From the IMG/VR virus record IMGVR_UViG_3300045051_000667, positions 1 to 37,925 of that record: 37,925 nucleotides of DNA. One strand, given 5' to 3'. Origin of the DNA: a virus. Positions 7,369 through 15,575 of this stretch are shown piece by piece. A program made the translations under genes and the position numbers. Each line of letters starts with the position of its first letter. Positions within the stretch are counted from its first letter, which is position 1. The notes below the pieces were generated by a model, which was not told the origin of the DNA, ran no database searches, and worked only from the letters and a program-made list of their open reading frames with translations.

Positions 7369-9485
7369 AGCTTCCTGTAGCGGAACCCACGCCAGCCGTC
7401 GGCGAGGAGGGGCAGACCCTTTGACCATGCGGGCAACTCCAGCAATGCATCCAGGAACGCGTCGAGATCGCCCTGGTTCTGTGGCAACTCTGCTATCGCT
7501 TCGTCATGGATCGACATGACGATCGGATACCCTTTGTCCTCCGCACGCTGCATGCCATGGGCGAGGATGTCGCGTGCGATAGCCTGTACCGCGTGCTGGA
7601 ACGTCAGGCCGGGATAGAAGGCGTAGCGATCTTTCGCACCACTTGGCAGGAAAGAGAGGACGGTGAGCATGTCCTTGTGTTCCTGCTCATTGAGCGGGAG
7701 GCGTTTGTCCGACCAGGGGACGACGCGGTTCTCGACGGCGGGTGAGGGATAGGCGAGCGGCCGGCCGGACGGCAGCGTCATCCACAGGAAGCCGTTCTCG
7801 CGTTTAAACGATATCCTGCCGGCGCTGTGCGGGGCGCTGTCTTCCAGCGCGTGCCAGGCGGCGCGGTGGAACTCGTCCCACATGGCCACCGTCGGCTTGT
7901 TCGCCTTCCGCCACGCCCTGACGATGAACTTGGCCGCGAGCCATGCGTCCGGTGACAGCGTTCCCTTGAAGTTCCCGGTTTCAACCGTCTTGATGTACGA
8001 TTCGTACACTTTCTCGCGCTCTTCGGGTGACGCTGCGTCACGCACCGACGGCAGCGTCTCGGCGAGGTCGAGCCGGTAGTTGATCGCCATCGAGGCGAGC
8101 GCATCGACGCCACCGCCGAAGCCAAGCGCGAGCTCCGAGACCTTGCCGACCTGGCGCTTTGGCTTGGTGATATCCATGACGTCGCAGTGATAGATCGACG
8201 CCGCGGAGATCGTGTAGACCTCGAAATGCGGGTCGTCGGGGTGCGCGTCCTGCGTCTCGAACTGGGCGAGCTTCTCGGCATTGTCGGACAGCCAGGCGAT
8301 GATCCTGGCCTCGATGTTCTTGTAGTCGCCGGCGAGCAGATCTGAGCCGGGCGCGGCCGTCATGATGCCGCGCAGGCAGTCGGAGATCACCGTCAGCGGC
8401 TCGTCCCAGAAGAATTCAAGGGCCGCCGGATCTCTGAGCTTGATCATGCCGATGCCGAAGTCGGGATCTTTGACCAGGCCGGTGCCGCGGGTGAAGTTCT
8501 GCGGCTGCAATAGCTGACCGCTCCAGCGCCCCGTAGAGGCGCCGTGGAAGCGCAAGAGGCCGCGGGCGCGCCTGTCACCGTTGGCGCAGAGCTCCGCCGC
8601 CTGGAGCTTGCGGACGGACGCCTTGGAGGCTTCCCGCCACAGATGGAGGGTGGCGAGCGCCATGTCGTCCAGGCCAGGGTGCTTGAACACCTCGTCGATG
8701 ACGCCCTTGGCCAGCGACGGGACATCGACGCCGCAACGATTATAGACCCAGTCCTTCAGCCGCTCCGTCTGCGAGCAGCGCTGGACGCAGCTGTCGGTGA
8801 GCAGCGCCATCTGGAGATTGAGGTCGCCGAGATGGCGGTCGACGATGAAGCGCATGTCGTCGACCAGGTCGAGGTCGATCGTGATGCCGCGGTCGTTGAT
8901 CTTCTGGTCGAACCGCCACAGCAGCATCTCCTCGTAGGAGAGCGGCTTCAGCCGGCGGCGGATGTCGCGCTCGACGACCACGTCCTGCTTGCAGTAGGCG
9001 AGGAGGCGATCGATGTCGCCGTCGTTCCAGTAGACGCCAGGCGGCTCGCCCTTGTGCGGCCGCCGCGGCTTCGACATCTGGAGCATCAGGTTGTAGCCGT
9101 CGTGGTCCTTGCGCTGCGGCAGGCGAAGCACGTCGGCTGCGTCCTCCAGCTTCCTGGGGAGCGTCTGGGCGGCCGCCTGGGCGGCGGTGTCCCTGAACTG
9201 GTTGAGGTGCGGGATCGGCCAGCCGTGCTGCTTGGACAGGATGTTGGTCCAGCCCTGGCGCTCGAAATTGACGTTCCAGCCGCTGATCTCGCCGCCGGCG
9301 GCAACCAGTTCGAAGATCTCGCCAGGGCACGGCTGGCCAGGCAGCCAGCCGTGCACCGGGCCGTCGTCTATCGCCCACGCCGCACACAGAATCGAGGTCA
9401 ACGGGTGTTCGAAGTAGCGATAGACGCCGGACCTCTTGAGATCGACCGGCGAGCGCGTTTCGAGGTCAATCGACAGGATCGGCAT
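7365..9485 (-). CDS. Family A DNA polymerase with 3'-5' exonuclease
   Basis: 706 residues, the replicative polymerase. Exonuclease motifs: SIDLET (Asp7, Glu9), GWNVNFERQ (about 69-77) and YCKQD (164-168). Polymerase motifs: HGASTGRWSG (314-323), motif A LLAGDYKNIEAR (Asp387; Lys replaces the more usual Ser after DY), motif B region KRQVGKVSELALGFGG (443-458) and motif C SIHDEA (His660-Asp661-Glu662). No 5'-nuclease domain, as usual for phage enzymes. Its start overlaps the winged-helix gene by 20 bp. Last gene of the minus-strand replication operon, ending head-to-head with the lysis/fibre block. A GCGTTTAAACG palindrome lies inside it at 7802-7809, coding Phe-Lys-Arg. Confidence 0.95.
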   Translation of the reverse strand: MPILSIDLETRSPVDLKRSGVYRYFEHPLTSILCAAWAIDDGPVHGWLPGQPCPGEIFELVAAGGEISGWNVNFERQGWTNILSKQHGWPIPHLNQFRDTAAQAAAQTLPRKLEDAADVLRLPQRKDHDGYNLMLQMSKPRRPHKGEPPGVYWNDGDIDRLLAYCKQDVVVERDIRRRLKPLSYEEMLLWRFDQKINDRGITIDLDLVDDMRFIVDRHLGDLNLQMALLTDSCVQRCSQTERLKDWVYNRCGVDVPSLAKGVIDEVFKHPGLDDMALATLHLWREASKASVRKLQAAELCANGDRRARGLLRFHGASTGRWSGQLLQPQNFTRGTGLVKDPDFGIGMIKLRDPAALEFFWDEPLTVISDCLRGIMTAAPGSDLLAGDYKNIEARIIAWLSDNAEKLAQFETQDAHPDDPHFEVYTISAASIYHCDVMDITKPKRQVGKVSELALGFGGGVDALASMAINYRLDLAETLPSVRDAASPEEREKVYESYIKTVETGNFKGTLSPDAWLAAKFIVRAWRKANKPTVAMWDEFHRAAWHALEDSAPHSAGRISFKRENGFLWMTLPSGRPLAYPSPAVENRVVPWSDKRLPLNEQEHKDMLTVLSFLPSGAKDRYAFYPGLTFQHAVQAIARDILAHGMQRAEDKGYPIVMSIHDEAIAELPQNQGDLDAFLDALLELPAWSKGLPLLADGWRGFRYRKL

Positions 9486-9774
9486 CGGTCCTCACCGTCC
9501 ACACGATTTGTCTGGCAATGCCGCCGTTGCTGTTGACCCGCTCCTCCTTGCCAGCGCGCCTGACCCAGCCCAGCCGCTCCATCGGCTTTAACGAGGGCGA
9601 CACCGACACCAGCGGTATGCCGGTAATCAGAGAGATCTCGTTGAAGCACAGCGGATACGGCGCCCACCACAGCAGCGTCTCGTAGATGACGAGGTGGTTG
9701 TGGCCCTTGCTGGCACGTGCAGCCGCCTCGTGCGAGGTGTCGGGATCGGTGTTGCGAGCCCGGTACTCAAGCAT
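9466..9774 (-). CDS. Small winged-helix DNA-binding protein
   Basis: 102 residues. The start MLEYRARNTDPDTSHEAA and the later region FNEISLITGIPLVSVSPS followed by KPMERLGWVRRAGKE match small phage winged-helix proteins with a DP-TSH-AA N-terminus. Its ATG shares one base with the stop of the methyltransferase gene (TGATG), and its end overlaps the polymerase start by 20 bp, so all three are probably translated together. Probable DNA-binding accessory of replication or a regulator; target unknown. Confidence 0.7.
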   Translation of the reverse strand: MLEYRARNTDPDTSHEAAARASKGHNHLVIYETLLWWAPYPLCFNEISLITGIPLVSVSPSLKPMERLGWVRRAGKEERVNSNGGIARQIVWTVRTDADPVD

Positions 9775-10313
9775 CACATCACCCGCATCGTCTGTGGCCA
9801 CAGGCGGGCCGCGCCGGTGTCCTTGGCCTTGTGCATGCGCACCCAGGCGCAGTTGTCGAAGCCGGTGTGCTTGGTGTCGGGCACCCACTTCAGGCGGCCG
9901 ATCGGCACGACATCGGTGCAGAGTTCGGCGACGAGCGTCGCCGACTGCTTGGTGAACAGCCAGTCGCTCGATACCAGGAACCACGCCGGTACGTGGCAGG
10001 CGTGCCGCTCCATGATCGACGCCATGAGCTCGTGCTCCCACGGCGGATTGGTGATCGTCGCATCGGCCTGGCGAAAGTCGTCGGCGCACCAGTTGCGAGC
10101 GTCCCAGCCGCTCTCGATGTCGCCATGCTCGACGCACTTCAGGCCTAACCCCTCAAGGTGCCTGGTGAGGTCGCCCCAGCCGTAGCATGGCTCGACGAAA
10201 GTGCGGACGTTGTCGCGATGGAGGAAGGGGAGCAGCGGCAGCACCGCCACGCGCGGTGTCGGGTAAAAGTCGCGTGCGTTGCGTTTAAACGCGCCGCTGG
10301 CTCGCTTGGTCAC
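9774..10313 (-). CDS. DNA methyltransferase (Dam-like/N4-N6 amino-MTase fold)
   Basis: 179 residues from a GTG at 10313 that overlaps the previous gene by GTGA. The N-terminus has RDFYPTPRVAVLPLL, typical of small phage adenine methyltransferases; the SAM-binding region is TFVEPCYGWGDLTRHL (38-53) with an acidic VEHGDIE strand end, and the catalytic motif is TNPPWE (NPPW at 89-92), the amino-methyltransferase motif IV. No target-recognition domain or companion endonuclease is seen, so it is an orphan enzyme, perhaps protecting phage DNA or marking origin or promoter sites. GCGTTTAAACGC falls 23 bp inside the start (10283-10290). Confidence 0.8.
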   Translation of the reverse strand: MTKRASGAFKRNARDFYPTPRVAVLPLLPFLHRDNVRTFVEPCYGWGDLTRHLEGLGLKCVEHGDIESGWDARNWCADDFRQADATITNPPWEHELMASIMERHACHVPAWFLVSSDWLFTKQSATLVAELCTDVVPIGRLKWVPDTKHTGFDNCAWVRMHKAKDTGAARLWPQTMRVM

Positions 10314-10513
10314 AGGTGGTCTTTCCGCGTCAGGAAGGCGGACAACTGCGCCTCAGAGTAGATGTGATAAAACTCGCCGCGGCCGCCCTCGATATTGTGG
10401 GCGACGACGTAGCGGGGATGGCCGTCCTTGCCGAGAAAGCCGACGACCACCTCGCCCGGCCCGTTGTAGCCGGCGCCGTTCTTCATGACGCGATCACCGG
10501 TGCGGAACTTCAC
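10310..10513 (-). CDS. Small conserved hypothetical protein (SH3-like barrel predicted)
   Basis: 67 residues from GTG 10513, chosen because GTGA overlaps the stop of the upstream gene and the product begins MKFRTGDRV as in other small phage proteins. The pattern KFRTGDRVMKNG, GEVVVGFLG, PRYVVAHN, GEFYHIYSEAQL suggests a five-strand barrel with a short C-terminal helix. No catalytic residues recognised. It sits in a chain of overlapping genes ending with the polymerase. Confidence 0.6.
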   Translation of the reverse strand: MKFRTGDRVMKNGAGYNGPGEVVVGFLGKDGHPRYVVAHNIEGGRGEFYHIYSEAQLSAFLTRKDHL

Positions 10514-10740
10514 AGCCGCCCCTTGATCATCGCCAGTTGCTTCTCGCCCTCTTCGGCGGCCTTTTCCATGGCCTCCGCCAGGCGTTCGAGGCGGTGCATC
10601 GCGTCGTGCACGCGCACCATCGTGGACACCGGCGACGGCGCCCTGGCCGGTGACCGGTCGAGCAGCGATTCGCGCAGCGGCACGGCGGCGCCGCCCTTTG
10701 GCGCGAGCGTTGCGGGGTCTCTTGAGAATTGGTCGGACAT
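10510..10740 (-). CDS. Small helical hypothetical protein
   Basis: 76 residues, ATG 10740 preceded by AGGAGTGTGAGCC. The N-terminal 40 residues are Pro/Ala-rich and flexible; the C-terminal half (VRVHDAMHRLERLAEAMEK and on) is a helix with heptad-like spacing, so probably a small coiled coil. First gene after the hairpin at 10781-10802, it heads the chain methyltransferase - winged helix - polymerase. Function unknown. Confidence 0.6.
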   Translation of the reverse strand: MSDQFSRDPATLAPKGGAAVPLRESLLDRSPARAPSPVSTMVRVHDAMHRLERLAEAMEKAAEEGEKQLAMIKGRL

Positions 10741-10780
10741 GGCTCACACTCCTGTTCGCCTTGATTGGAACTCGAAATTC

Positions 10781-10802
10781 GGGCCGCCCTCGCGGGCGGC
10801 CC
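10781..10802 (-). terminator. Intercistronic GC-rich hairpin, possible terminator
   Basis: Perfect 9-bp arms GGGCCGCCC and GGGCGGCCC around a 4-base loop, 14 bp after the stop of the ssDNA-binding protein gene. In the minus (coding) direction only a weak GAATTTCGAG follows, so termination may be partial; in the other direction it is followed by TTCTGTGTTT. Confidence 0.5.
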
Positions 10803-10815
10803 TTCTGTGTTTGCG

Positions 10816-11430
10816 TTAGTCGAAGATGTTGACGGCCGGCTCGCCGCTGGTGCCGCTGCCATCATCACCGGTCTCGATGAACCACTTGTCGACGTCGACA
10901 GGGGTTCTTCCACCCAGGCTCTCGCCGTCCTTCAGCTTCTGGAAGATGCGGATGTTGAACGTCACGCCGCGGCCACCGGTCGGGTGCTCCCACGAGTAGG
11001 CGTTGAGCACGGCGATGCCGTAGCAGCCCGAGTAGACCTCGTCCTTCGTGGCATCGACCAGCTTCGAACGAAACAGCACGCGCGGCGGCGCATCGTTGTT
11101 GTTCTTGCAGCGGATGAAGATCGTGCCGGGGCCGAAGCCGGCCCAGAGCTCGCCGGTCTGCTTGGAGTGCGCCTGCGGCGAGGTGCCCGAGAAGATCGGG
11201 TTTTTGATGAGCCCCTTGTCGAAGTCGGCCAGCCCCTTGTCGCCCCACTTCAAGTGGACGACCTTCTTGACCTGGGTGAGGAGCGCGCCGCGGTGCTTCT
11301 CGTCGAAAATCAACGTGCAACCGAACTTGGTCTCGCCTTCGCCGCCCTGGCTCGTCGGCTCCCACAAGCCCTCGCTGAACGACAGTCTGCATTCTGGCGA
11401 CTGGAAGTCACCGCTATTCGCCTGTGCCAT
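10816..11430 (-). CDS. Phage single-stranded DNA-binding protein (DUF2815)
   Basis: 204 residues. ATG 11430 is chosen over an upstream ATG at 11472 because GGAGGTATCTTCTG directly precedes it and the conserved domain starts just after. DUF2815 features: an N-terminal strand SPECRLSFSEGLWEPTS, then TKFGCTLIFDEK, and the family core DEVYSGCYGIAVLNAYSWE followed by GVTFNIRIFQKLKDGESLGG. The acidic tail (DVDKWFIETGDDGSG) is as expected for an SSB. It overlaps the DUF2800 nuclease gene by 17 bp; this SSB-nuclease pairing is characteristic of the phage module that also carries a family A polymerase. Confidence 0.88.
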   Translation of the reverse strand: MAQANSGDFQSPECRLSFSEGLWEPTSQGGEGETKFGCTLIFDEKHRGALLTQVKKVVHLKWGDKGLADFDKGLIKNPIFSGTSPQAHSKQTGELWAGFGPGTIFIRCKNNNDAPPRVLFRSKLVDATKDEVYSGCYGIAVLNAYSWEHPTGGRGVTFNIRIFQKLKDGESLGGRTPVDVDKWFIETGDDGSGTSGEPAVNIFD

Positions 11431-12718
11431 CAGAAGATACCTCCATAGGTTCGATAAAGAATCGGTCGACAAGCGACGGCACTGTCGTTCGCGACGTCTG
11501 GGTCGAGCGGATCAGGTCCGTCCCGGTGACGGGGCGGATGATGAGGTCGTCGAGGAAGGTGGCGACCGTGCTCTTGCCGACCGACCGCTCAAGGCCGGCA
11601 GGAGATTTGACTTTTAAGTCAAACAACTGCTGGTCGGTGATCGGCATCCGCTCGCGGATGGCGTCGACCAGGGCGGCACCTTCCAGCGTGTATTTCCGGT
11701 TGCCGATCTTCTCGACCAGTTCGTAGTGATCGAACTTATGGCCCTGCGCCGCCATCTCGTGCGCCAGGGCGCGCCGTTCGCGGATCCACGCCTCCAGCGT
11801 CTCCAGCATGTCGAGGTCAGCCTCGACCGCCTCGACGGTGTTCTCGCGGAACTGGTTCGATTTGTAGTGGACACCCGAGTCGTCGTACCAGGCGCCGGAT
11901 ATCGCCATGGCGTTCCGCCTTAGAGCCGGGCAAGCACCGGCCGCCGGGCAGAAGGTGCACTGGATCTCGCCGACGTTGAGGTAGGTGTCGACCCAGGTGT
12001 CCATCGCGACAGAGTTGTCGCGAGCTTGTTCGTAGAGCTTCAGCGCGGTGGCCGCGGTCCTGGCCTTCTCGTCGAGGTCGATGAGCCAGTCCATCAGTGC
12101 GCCAAGCGGAATGGTCTCGGAGCGGATGATGCCGTCGCGGTGCTGACAACGGGGTTGGACGATCGTCGTGGTCACCGTCTGCACCGGCGTTGGATCCTGG
12201 TCCATCTGGAGCAGCCCGCCGACGGCGTAGAGCCGCTCCTGCGGGTTGCCCTTGGCCTCGACCAGCTTGCCTTTGCCGGTCTTCAGATCGACGATCTCCA
12301 GGTCTTCGATGGTCGGGTTGTAGAGCATGGTGTCGACGGTGCCGCCGATGTCGATGCCGAGACCCAGCGAGTTGAGGTCGAACTTCTGCTCGACCGCATA
12401 GAGGGCGTAGCCGTCCTCCTCGATGCGCTTGCGGATGTAGCTTGTGTAGACGGCCGACACGTCGAGCATCTCCTGGTCGACGTAGAAAACGTGCCGCTCC
12501 GTCTCGATCTTGGCGCCGCTGTCGAGCGGCTTGCCGTTGAGTTCTGCCTCGCTGACCTCGTGGCAGGCGGTGCCCCAGGCGGCCGCCTTGTTCTCAGGCG
12601 GCGTCACCACGTCGAGCGCCAGCGCGATGTTGCCGGGGCACAGCCAATTGCGCTCCGTCGAGGAGGCGCTCCATTGGGCGTGCGACCGGTCCTTGTGGCG
12701 TCCCAGTCGCTTAGCCAT
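11414..12718 (-). CDS. DUF2800 Cas4-like PD-(D/E)XK nuclease
   Basis: 434 residues. Nuclease core: SASSTERNWLCPGN (about 18-31), GTACHEVSEAEL, GTVDTMLYN, LEIVDLKTGKG (the D..hxDhKTG catalytic strand) and ERLYAVGGLL. A C-x2-C-x5-C cluster (CTFCPAAGACPAL) plus the earlier Cys27 resembles the iron-sulphur cluster of Cas4/AddB nucleases. In these phages DUF2800 proteins sit beside DUF2815 ssDNA-binding proteins and are thought to act in recombination or end processing. Its ATG shares a base with the preceding stop (TGATG), so the two are coupled. Confidence 0.85.
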   Translation of the reverse strand: MAKRLGRHKDRSHAQWSASSTERNWLCPGNIALALDVVTPPENKAAAWGTACHEVSEAELNGKPLDSGAKIETERHVFYVDQEMLDVSAVYTSYIRKRIEEDGYALYAVEQKFDLNSLGLGIDIGGTVDTMLYNPTIEDLEIVDLKTGKGKLVEAKGNPQERLYAVGGLLQMDQDPTPVQTVTTTIVQPRCQHRDGIIRSETIPLGALMDWLIDLDEKARTAATALKLYEQARDNSVAMDTWVDTYLNVGEIQCTFCPAAGACPALRRNAMAISGAWYDDSGVHYKSNQFRENTVEAVEADLDMLETLEAWIRERRALAHEMAAQGHKFDHYELVEKIGNRKYTLEGAALVDAIRERMPITDQQLFDLKVKSPAGLERSVGKSTVATFLDDLIIRPVTGTDLIRSTQTSRTTVPSLVDRFFIEPMEVSSDGTGE

Positions 12719-13338
12719 CAGTTCACGTCCGCCCGCTTGCGGCCGAACGGATTGGCCTCGATCGCCCCGGCGACCACGGCGACCGCCTGGTCGAGGTTAT
12801 CGTCGGTGACGTCGGAGGACTTGCGGACGCCGGGGCCAAAGGTATCGGTCAGCATCTTCGAAACGTCGGTGTACCCGTAGTTGGTCCCGTACCTCTGCAC
12901 ATAGCTGGCGAAGGTCTTCATCAGGTCGTCGCGGGTGGCGGTCCGCCCACCTTTCGACGAAGTCGGTTGCGTGACCGGTGGGGCGCTCACGGTCGTATTC
13001 GCTGCCGTAGAAGGGGACGCGGCCGCCTCCGCCTTCTTGCCTCGCCCCCGGGACTTCTTCGCCTCCACGGGCGCCGCTGCGGCCGCCGCCGGCTCCGCAG
13101 GGGCGGTCTGCGGAGACTGGGCCTCTACGGGAGCCGACGGCACCACAGGAGCAGTAGCGGCTGGCGGCTGCTCCTGTTCCTGTTCCTGTTCCTGCCGCGC
13201 CGCCGCAAGCGCGATCCCTGGTTCCTGGACCACCGGCGGAGTGAACATCCTGACGCTGATCGGCCGCGTGTTGATCGCCTCGATCGCGGCGGTGAACTCC
13301 TCGACGGTCTCAGCTTCGATGACGAGCGAAATTTTCAT
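12718..13338 (-). CDS. Hypothetical protein with Ala/Pro linker and (EQ)n repeat
   Basis: 206 residues, ATG 13338 preceded by AGGAGAGACCTACA inside the end of the helicase gene (29-bp overlap). Three parts: a beta-alpha N-terminus (MKISLVIEAETVEEFTAAIE), a low-complexity linker about 48-130 starting with QEQEQEQEQ (coded by a 6-bp tandem repeat) and rich in Ala, Pro and Lys, and a C-terminal helical domain (RDDLMKTFASYVQRYG, SSDVTDDNLDQAVAVVAGA). Its place between helicase and nuclease suggests a recombination accessory or mediator; no family assigned. Confidence 0.65.
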   Translation of the reverse strand: MKISLVIEAETVEEFTAAIEAINTRPISVRMFTPPVVQEPGIALAAARQEQEQEQEQPPAATAPVVPSAPVEAQSPQTAPAEPAAAAAAPVEAKKSRGRGKKAEAAASPSTAANTTVSAPPVTQPTSSKGGRTATRDDLMKTFASYVQRYGTNYGYTDVSKMLTDTFGPGVRKSSDVTDDNLDQAVAVVAGAIEANPFGRKRADVN

Positions 13339-14647
13339 TGTAGGTCTCTCCTAAAGTGTGGGCGATCGAACGGGAGAGATCGATGAGCCTGCCCTGGATG
13401 AGCTCATCGATCGAATCGGACAGGGCGGCGACGCGCACCAGGCACTGCCGCTTCTGCTTCAGGTTGGTGATGCGCGCCCCCATCTGGGCCATCTGCGCCG
13501 GCGTGAAGGTCGATTCGACGAACCATGTCTCGCAGGCGGCGCTGAGGTCGATCGCCTCGCCGCAGGCGGCGATCTGGGCGAGGAAGACGCGGCAGTGGTC
13601 GTGGCCGTGGAAGCGCGTCACCTTCTCGGTGCGATGGTCACCGGTGATGGATCCGTCGACGCGGACGGGGCCGTATTTGGCCAGCCCCTGCTCCAGCGTG
13701 TCGCCGACGTCCTTGTGCCAGTAGGCGAGCACCAGCTTGTCGGTGTTGTTGTCGAGGTAGTCCTTGGCGTCGGCGACGATCGCCTTGGCCTTGTAGGTGC
13801 CGGTGATCCTGCGGACGGGGGCGAGCATCGGTTCGAGATCGACCAGTGGCTGGCGGTTGCGCATCGCCCTCAGGATGGCGTCGCCGTCTATGGCTGCTTC
13901 CATGCGAGCGCGCTCGCGCGGCTCGATCTCAACCGGCAACAGATCCCAGAAGGCCGGCTTGATGCCGACGTCAGACTGGCGTCGTCGCAGGAAAAGCCCC
14001 TTGAGGCGGCGCTGGAGCTCGTCGGTGTTCTGGCCTCTGACGACGACCCTGATGAGCCGGTTGTGGATCCGCTTGAGTTGCATGACGCAGTAACGCGTCC
14101 TGAACTTCTCGAACGTCGTGACATCGGGGAAACCCTCCTTCGGGTTGGGCAGCAGAACCTCCGGAAAGAGCGCGATCAGCACCGGGAACAGGTCGCCGGG
14201 ATCGTGCGGCGCCGGCGTGCCGGTCAGGTGCCAGACGCGGCCGGCGTGGGGGACAAGAGCGCGCGACTGCTCCAGCTTTGTCCCCGCGAGGTTGCCGTAG
14301 GTGTAGCGGGTGCGGGCGGCGCCGAACGATTTGGCGTAGTGGCCCTCGTCGAGGATCAGCAGATCCATCTGGCCCTTGACGGCGATGCCGGACGACATCT
14401 TCGACCAGGGGATGATGTAGGGGGTTCGGTTCCAGCGGTCCCATTGCTTCCACTGGTGGCGCCACACGCCGACGCCGGCGACGGTGGTGACAATTCCGAC
14501 TTTGACCAGACCAAGCTCCCCAGACGCGACGATCGCCTGGGGAGTCTTTCCGACGCGCTGCTCGTCCCAGAGAAGGGCGTGGCGCGGACGGGATTTGAGG
14601 AAAGCGACACCAGCGTCCTGGTGCGGATAAAGCGACAAAGCTGACAC
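13310..14647 (-). CDS. SNF2-family DEAD/DEAH helicase
   Basis: 445 residues from GTG 14647 (a TTG at 14701, overlapping rusA, is the other option; neither has a strong ribosome site). Starts SALSLYPHQDAGVAFL (Q-like motif). Walker A is LLWDEQRVGKTPQAI (DEQRVGKT, 28-35, for the usual DEMGLGKT), motif II ILDEGH (99-103), motif III LTGTPAP (141-147). The second lobe contains RVFLAQIAACGEAIDLSAA and ends QMGARITNLKQKR, equivalent to the arginine-finger motif VI though the usual QA-GR-HR is degenerate. Likely remodels DNA or protein-DNA complexes during replication or recombination with the adjacent nuclease, SSB and resolvase. Confidence 0.88.
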   Translation of the reverse strand: MSALSLYPHQDAGVAFLKSRPRHALLWDEQRVGKTPQAIVASGELGLVKVGIVTTVAGVGVWRHQWKQWDRWNRTPYIIPWSKMSSGIAVKGQMDLLILDEGHYAKSFGAARTRYTYGNLAGTKLEQSRALVPHAGRVWHLTGTPAPHDPGDLFPVLIALFPEVLLPNPKEGFPDVTTFEKFRTRYCVMQLKRIHNRLIRVVVRGQNTDELQRRLKGLFLRRRQSDVGIKPAFWDLLPVEIEPRERARMEAAIDGDAILRAMRNRQPLVDLEPMLAPVRRITGTYKAKAIVADAKDYLDNNTDKLVLAYWHKDVGDTLEQGLAKYGPVRVDGSITGDHRTEKVTRFHGHDHCRVFLAQIAACGEAIDLSAACETWFVESTFTPAQMAQMGARITNLKQKRQCLVRVAALSDSIDELIQGRLIDLSRSIAHTLGETYNENFARHRS

Positions 14648-14675
14648 GTGACAGTCCCAAACAAGGCGACGATGA

Positions 14676-15113
14676 TTAGGCCCCGGGCAGCCATTCGTCA
14701 ACCGACAGAGTTATGCCCGGATCGACGGCATATCGTTTAAACACAGTGGCGGTAACTATGAGCGCGTCGTCGACCCAAACGATGAGGTTACACGCATCCG
14801 CCACAGTCTTGAGGTAGTTGTCGAGGTCGGGCTTGCCGGTGGGTCTCAGGTGATCCAACTCCGCGGCCATCGCCCTCTTGAGCGGCCACGAGGTCGGCAC
14901 CGGCAACCTGACCTCAAGCACAACGGCCACCGGTGTCTCCACCGGTGGCCGCCCGTCCATCGCCGCCTGGGCAGCCGCTGCTACCCTACCCTCGTATGCG
15001 ACCGTCCGCTCTGGCGTGTACGCGTGACCTGTACGCGGAGCGAACCGCACACGGCCCTTGGCCATCGGCTTCCCGGCGACGACGAAACTGACAATCCTCA
15101 AAACTCCACCCAT
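14676..15113 (-). CDS. rusA: RusA-like Holliday junction resolvase
   Basis: 145 residues. The N-terminal strand FVVAGKPMAKGRVRF and the catalytic region GKPDLDNYLKTVADAC then VWVDDALIV carry the three acidic residues of RusA (the two Asp in KPDLDN and the VDD Asp). Length fits the family. Cuts four-way junctions made by recombination or replication. ATG 15113 has no clear ribosome site; GGTGGAG lies just inside it, so a start a few codons later is possible. GTTTAAAC at 14735-14742 codes Phe-Lys-Arg near its end. Confidence 0.87.
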   Translation of the reverse strand: MGGVLRIVSFVVAGKPMAKGRVRFAPRTGHAYTPERTVAYEGRVAAAAQAAMDGRPPVETPVAVVLEVRLPVPTSWPLKRAMAAELDHLRPTGKPDLDNYLKTVADACNLIVWVDDALIVTATVFKRYAVDPGITLSVDEWLPGA

Positions 15114-15122
15114 TTGTTACGC

Positions 15123-15162
15123 GGCTGCCGCCCCGATCGAGGGGTCAAAAGGGGCGGCAGCC
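15123..15162 (-). terminator. Large stem-loop upstream of rusA
   Basis: Perfect 12-bp arms GGCTGCCGCCCC (15123-15134) and GGGGCGGCAGCC (15151-15162) with a 16-base loop. The CCCC at 15131-15134 could pair instead with GGGG at 15141-15144, giving two exclusive folds. It lies in a 159-bp gap between the 100-residue gene and rusA, 9 bp before the rusA start; no T-tract follows. Terminator, mRNA stabiliser or attenuator; I cannot tell which. Confidence 0.5.
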
Positions 15163-15272
15163 CTTCCCGACGCTGACCCAGGCGAGCCCGCGGCGAGGTG
15201 CTGAGGCGTGGTCGCGGGCGGTGCTTCGACCAGTAGCGCACCGCCAACTCCCACGCGATTCGGACGTAGAGA

Positions 15273-15575
15273 TCAGTCGAGGATGCCAGGCTTGACCTCG
15301 ACCTTCTTGAACAGATTGAGCGTAGTCGCGGTGCTGACCTTGCAGCAAGCGTCGACCTCCTTCTTGCCGAACGTCAGTTCGAGCTTCTCGCGGTCGAGGA
15401 TGCGGCGATCGGTGCTCTTGGGCACCGCCAGGTAGTCGTCGCCGACGTAGTCGCCGGTGCGCATGATGTCGTTGCGCAGGGTGTCCGCCTCTTCCTGTAA
15501 CTGTTTTATCTGCTCGCGTAACGCAAACAGCCTATCGACAGGATGACGGTTGGTGGCTATCTTCTTTTTGGGCAT
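15273..15575 (-). CDS. Conserved phage hypothetical protein with coiled coil
   Basis: 100 residues. ATG 15575 follows AACCTGGAGA-GAAGCG, one copy of the start-associated element. Residues 10-38 (HPVDRLFALREQIKQLQEEA) form a coiled coil; the remainder (GDDYLAVPKSTDRRILDREK, then STATTLNLFKKVEV) resembles small proteins near phage replication modules that carry a D-Y-h-A strand followed by LDRE-L--FG. Function unknown. Between primase-helicase and rusA. Confidence 0.65.
   Translation of the reverse strand: MPKKKIATNRHPVDRLFALREQIKQLQEEADTLRNDIMRTGDYVGDDYLAVPKSTDRRILDREKLELTFGKKEVDACCKVSTATTLNLFKKVEVKPGILD

Noticed and set aside
15145-15348. Small minus-strand open frame between rusA and the 100-residue gene
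   Set aside because: Overlaps a well-supported gene out of frame, lacks a ribosome site and covers the stem-loop.
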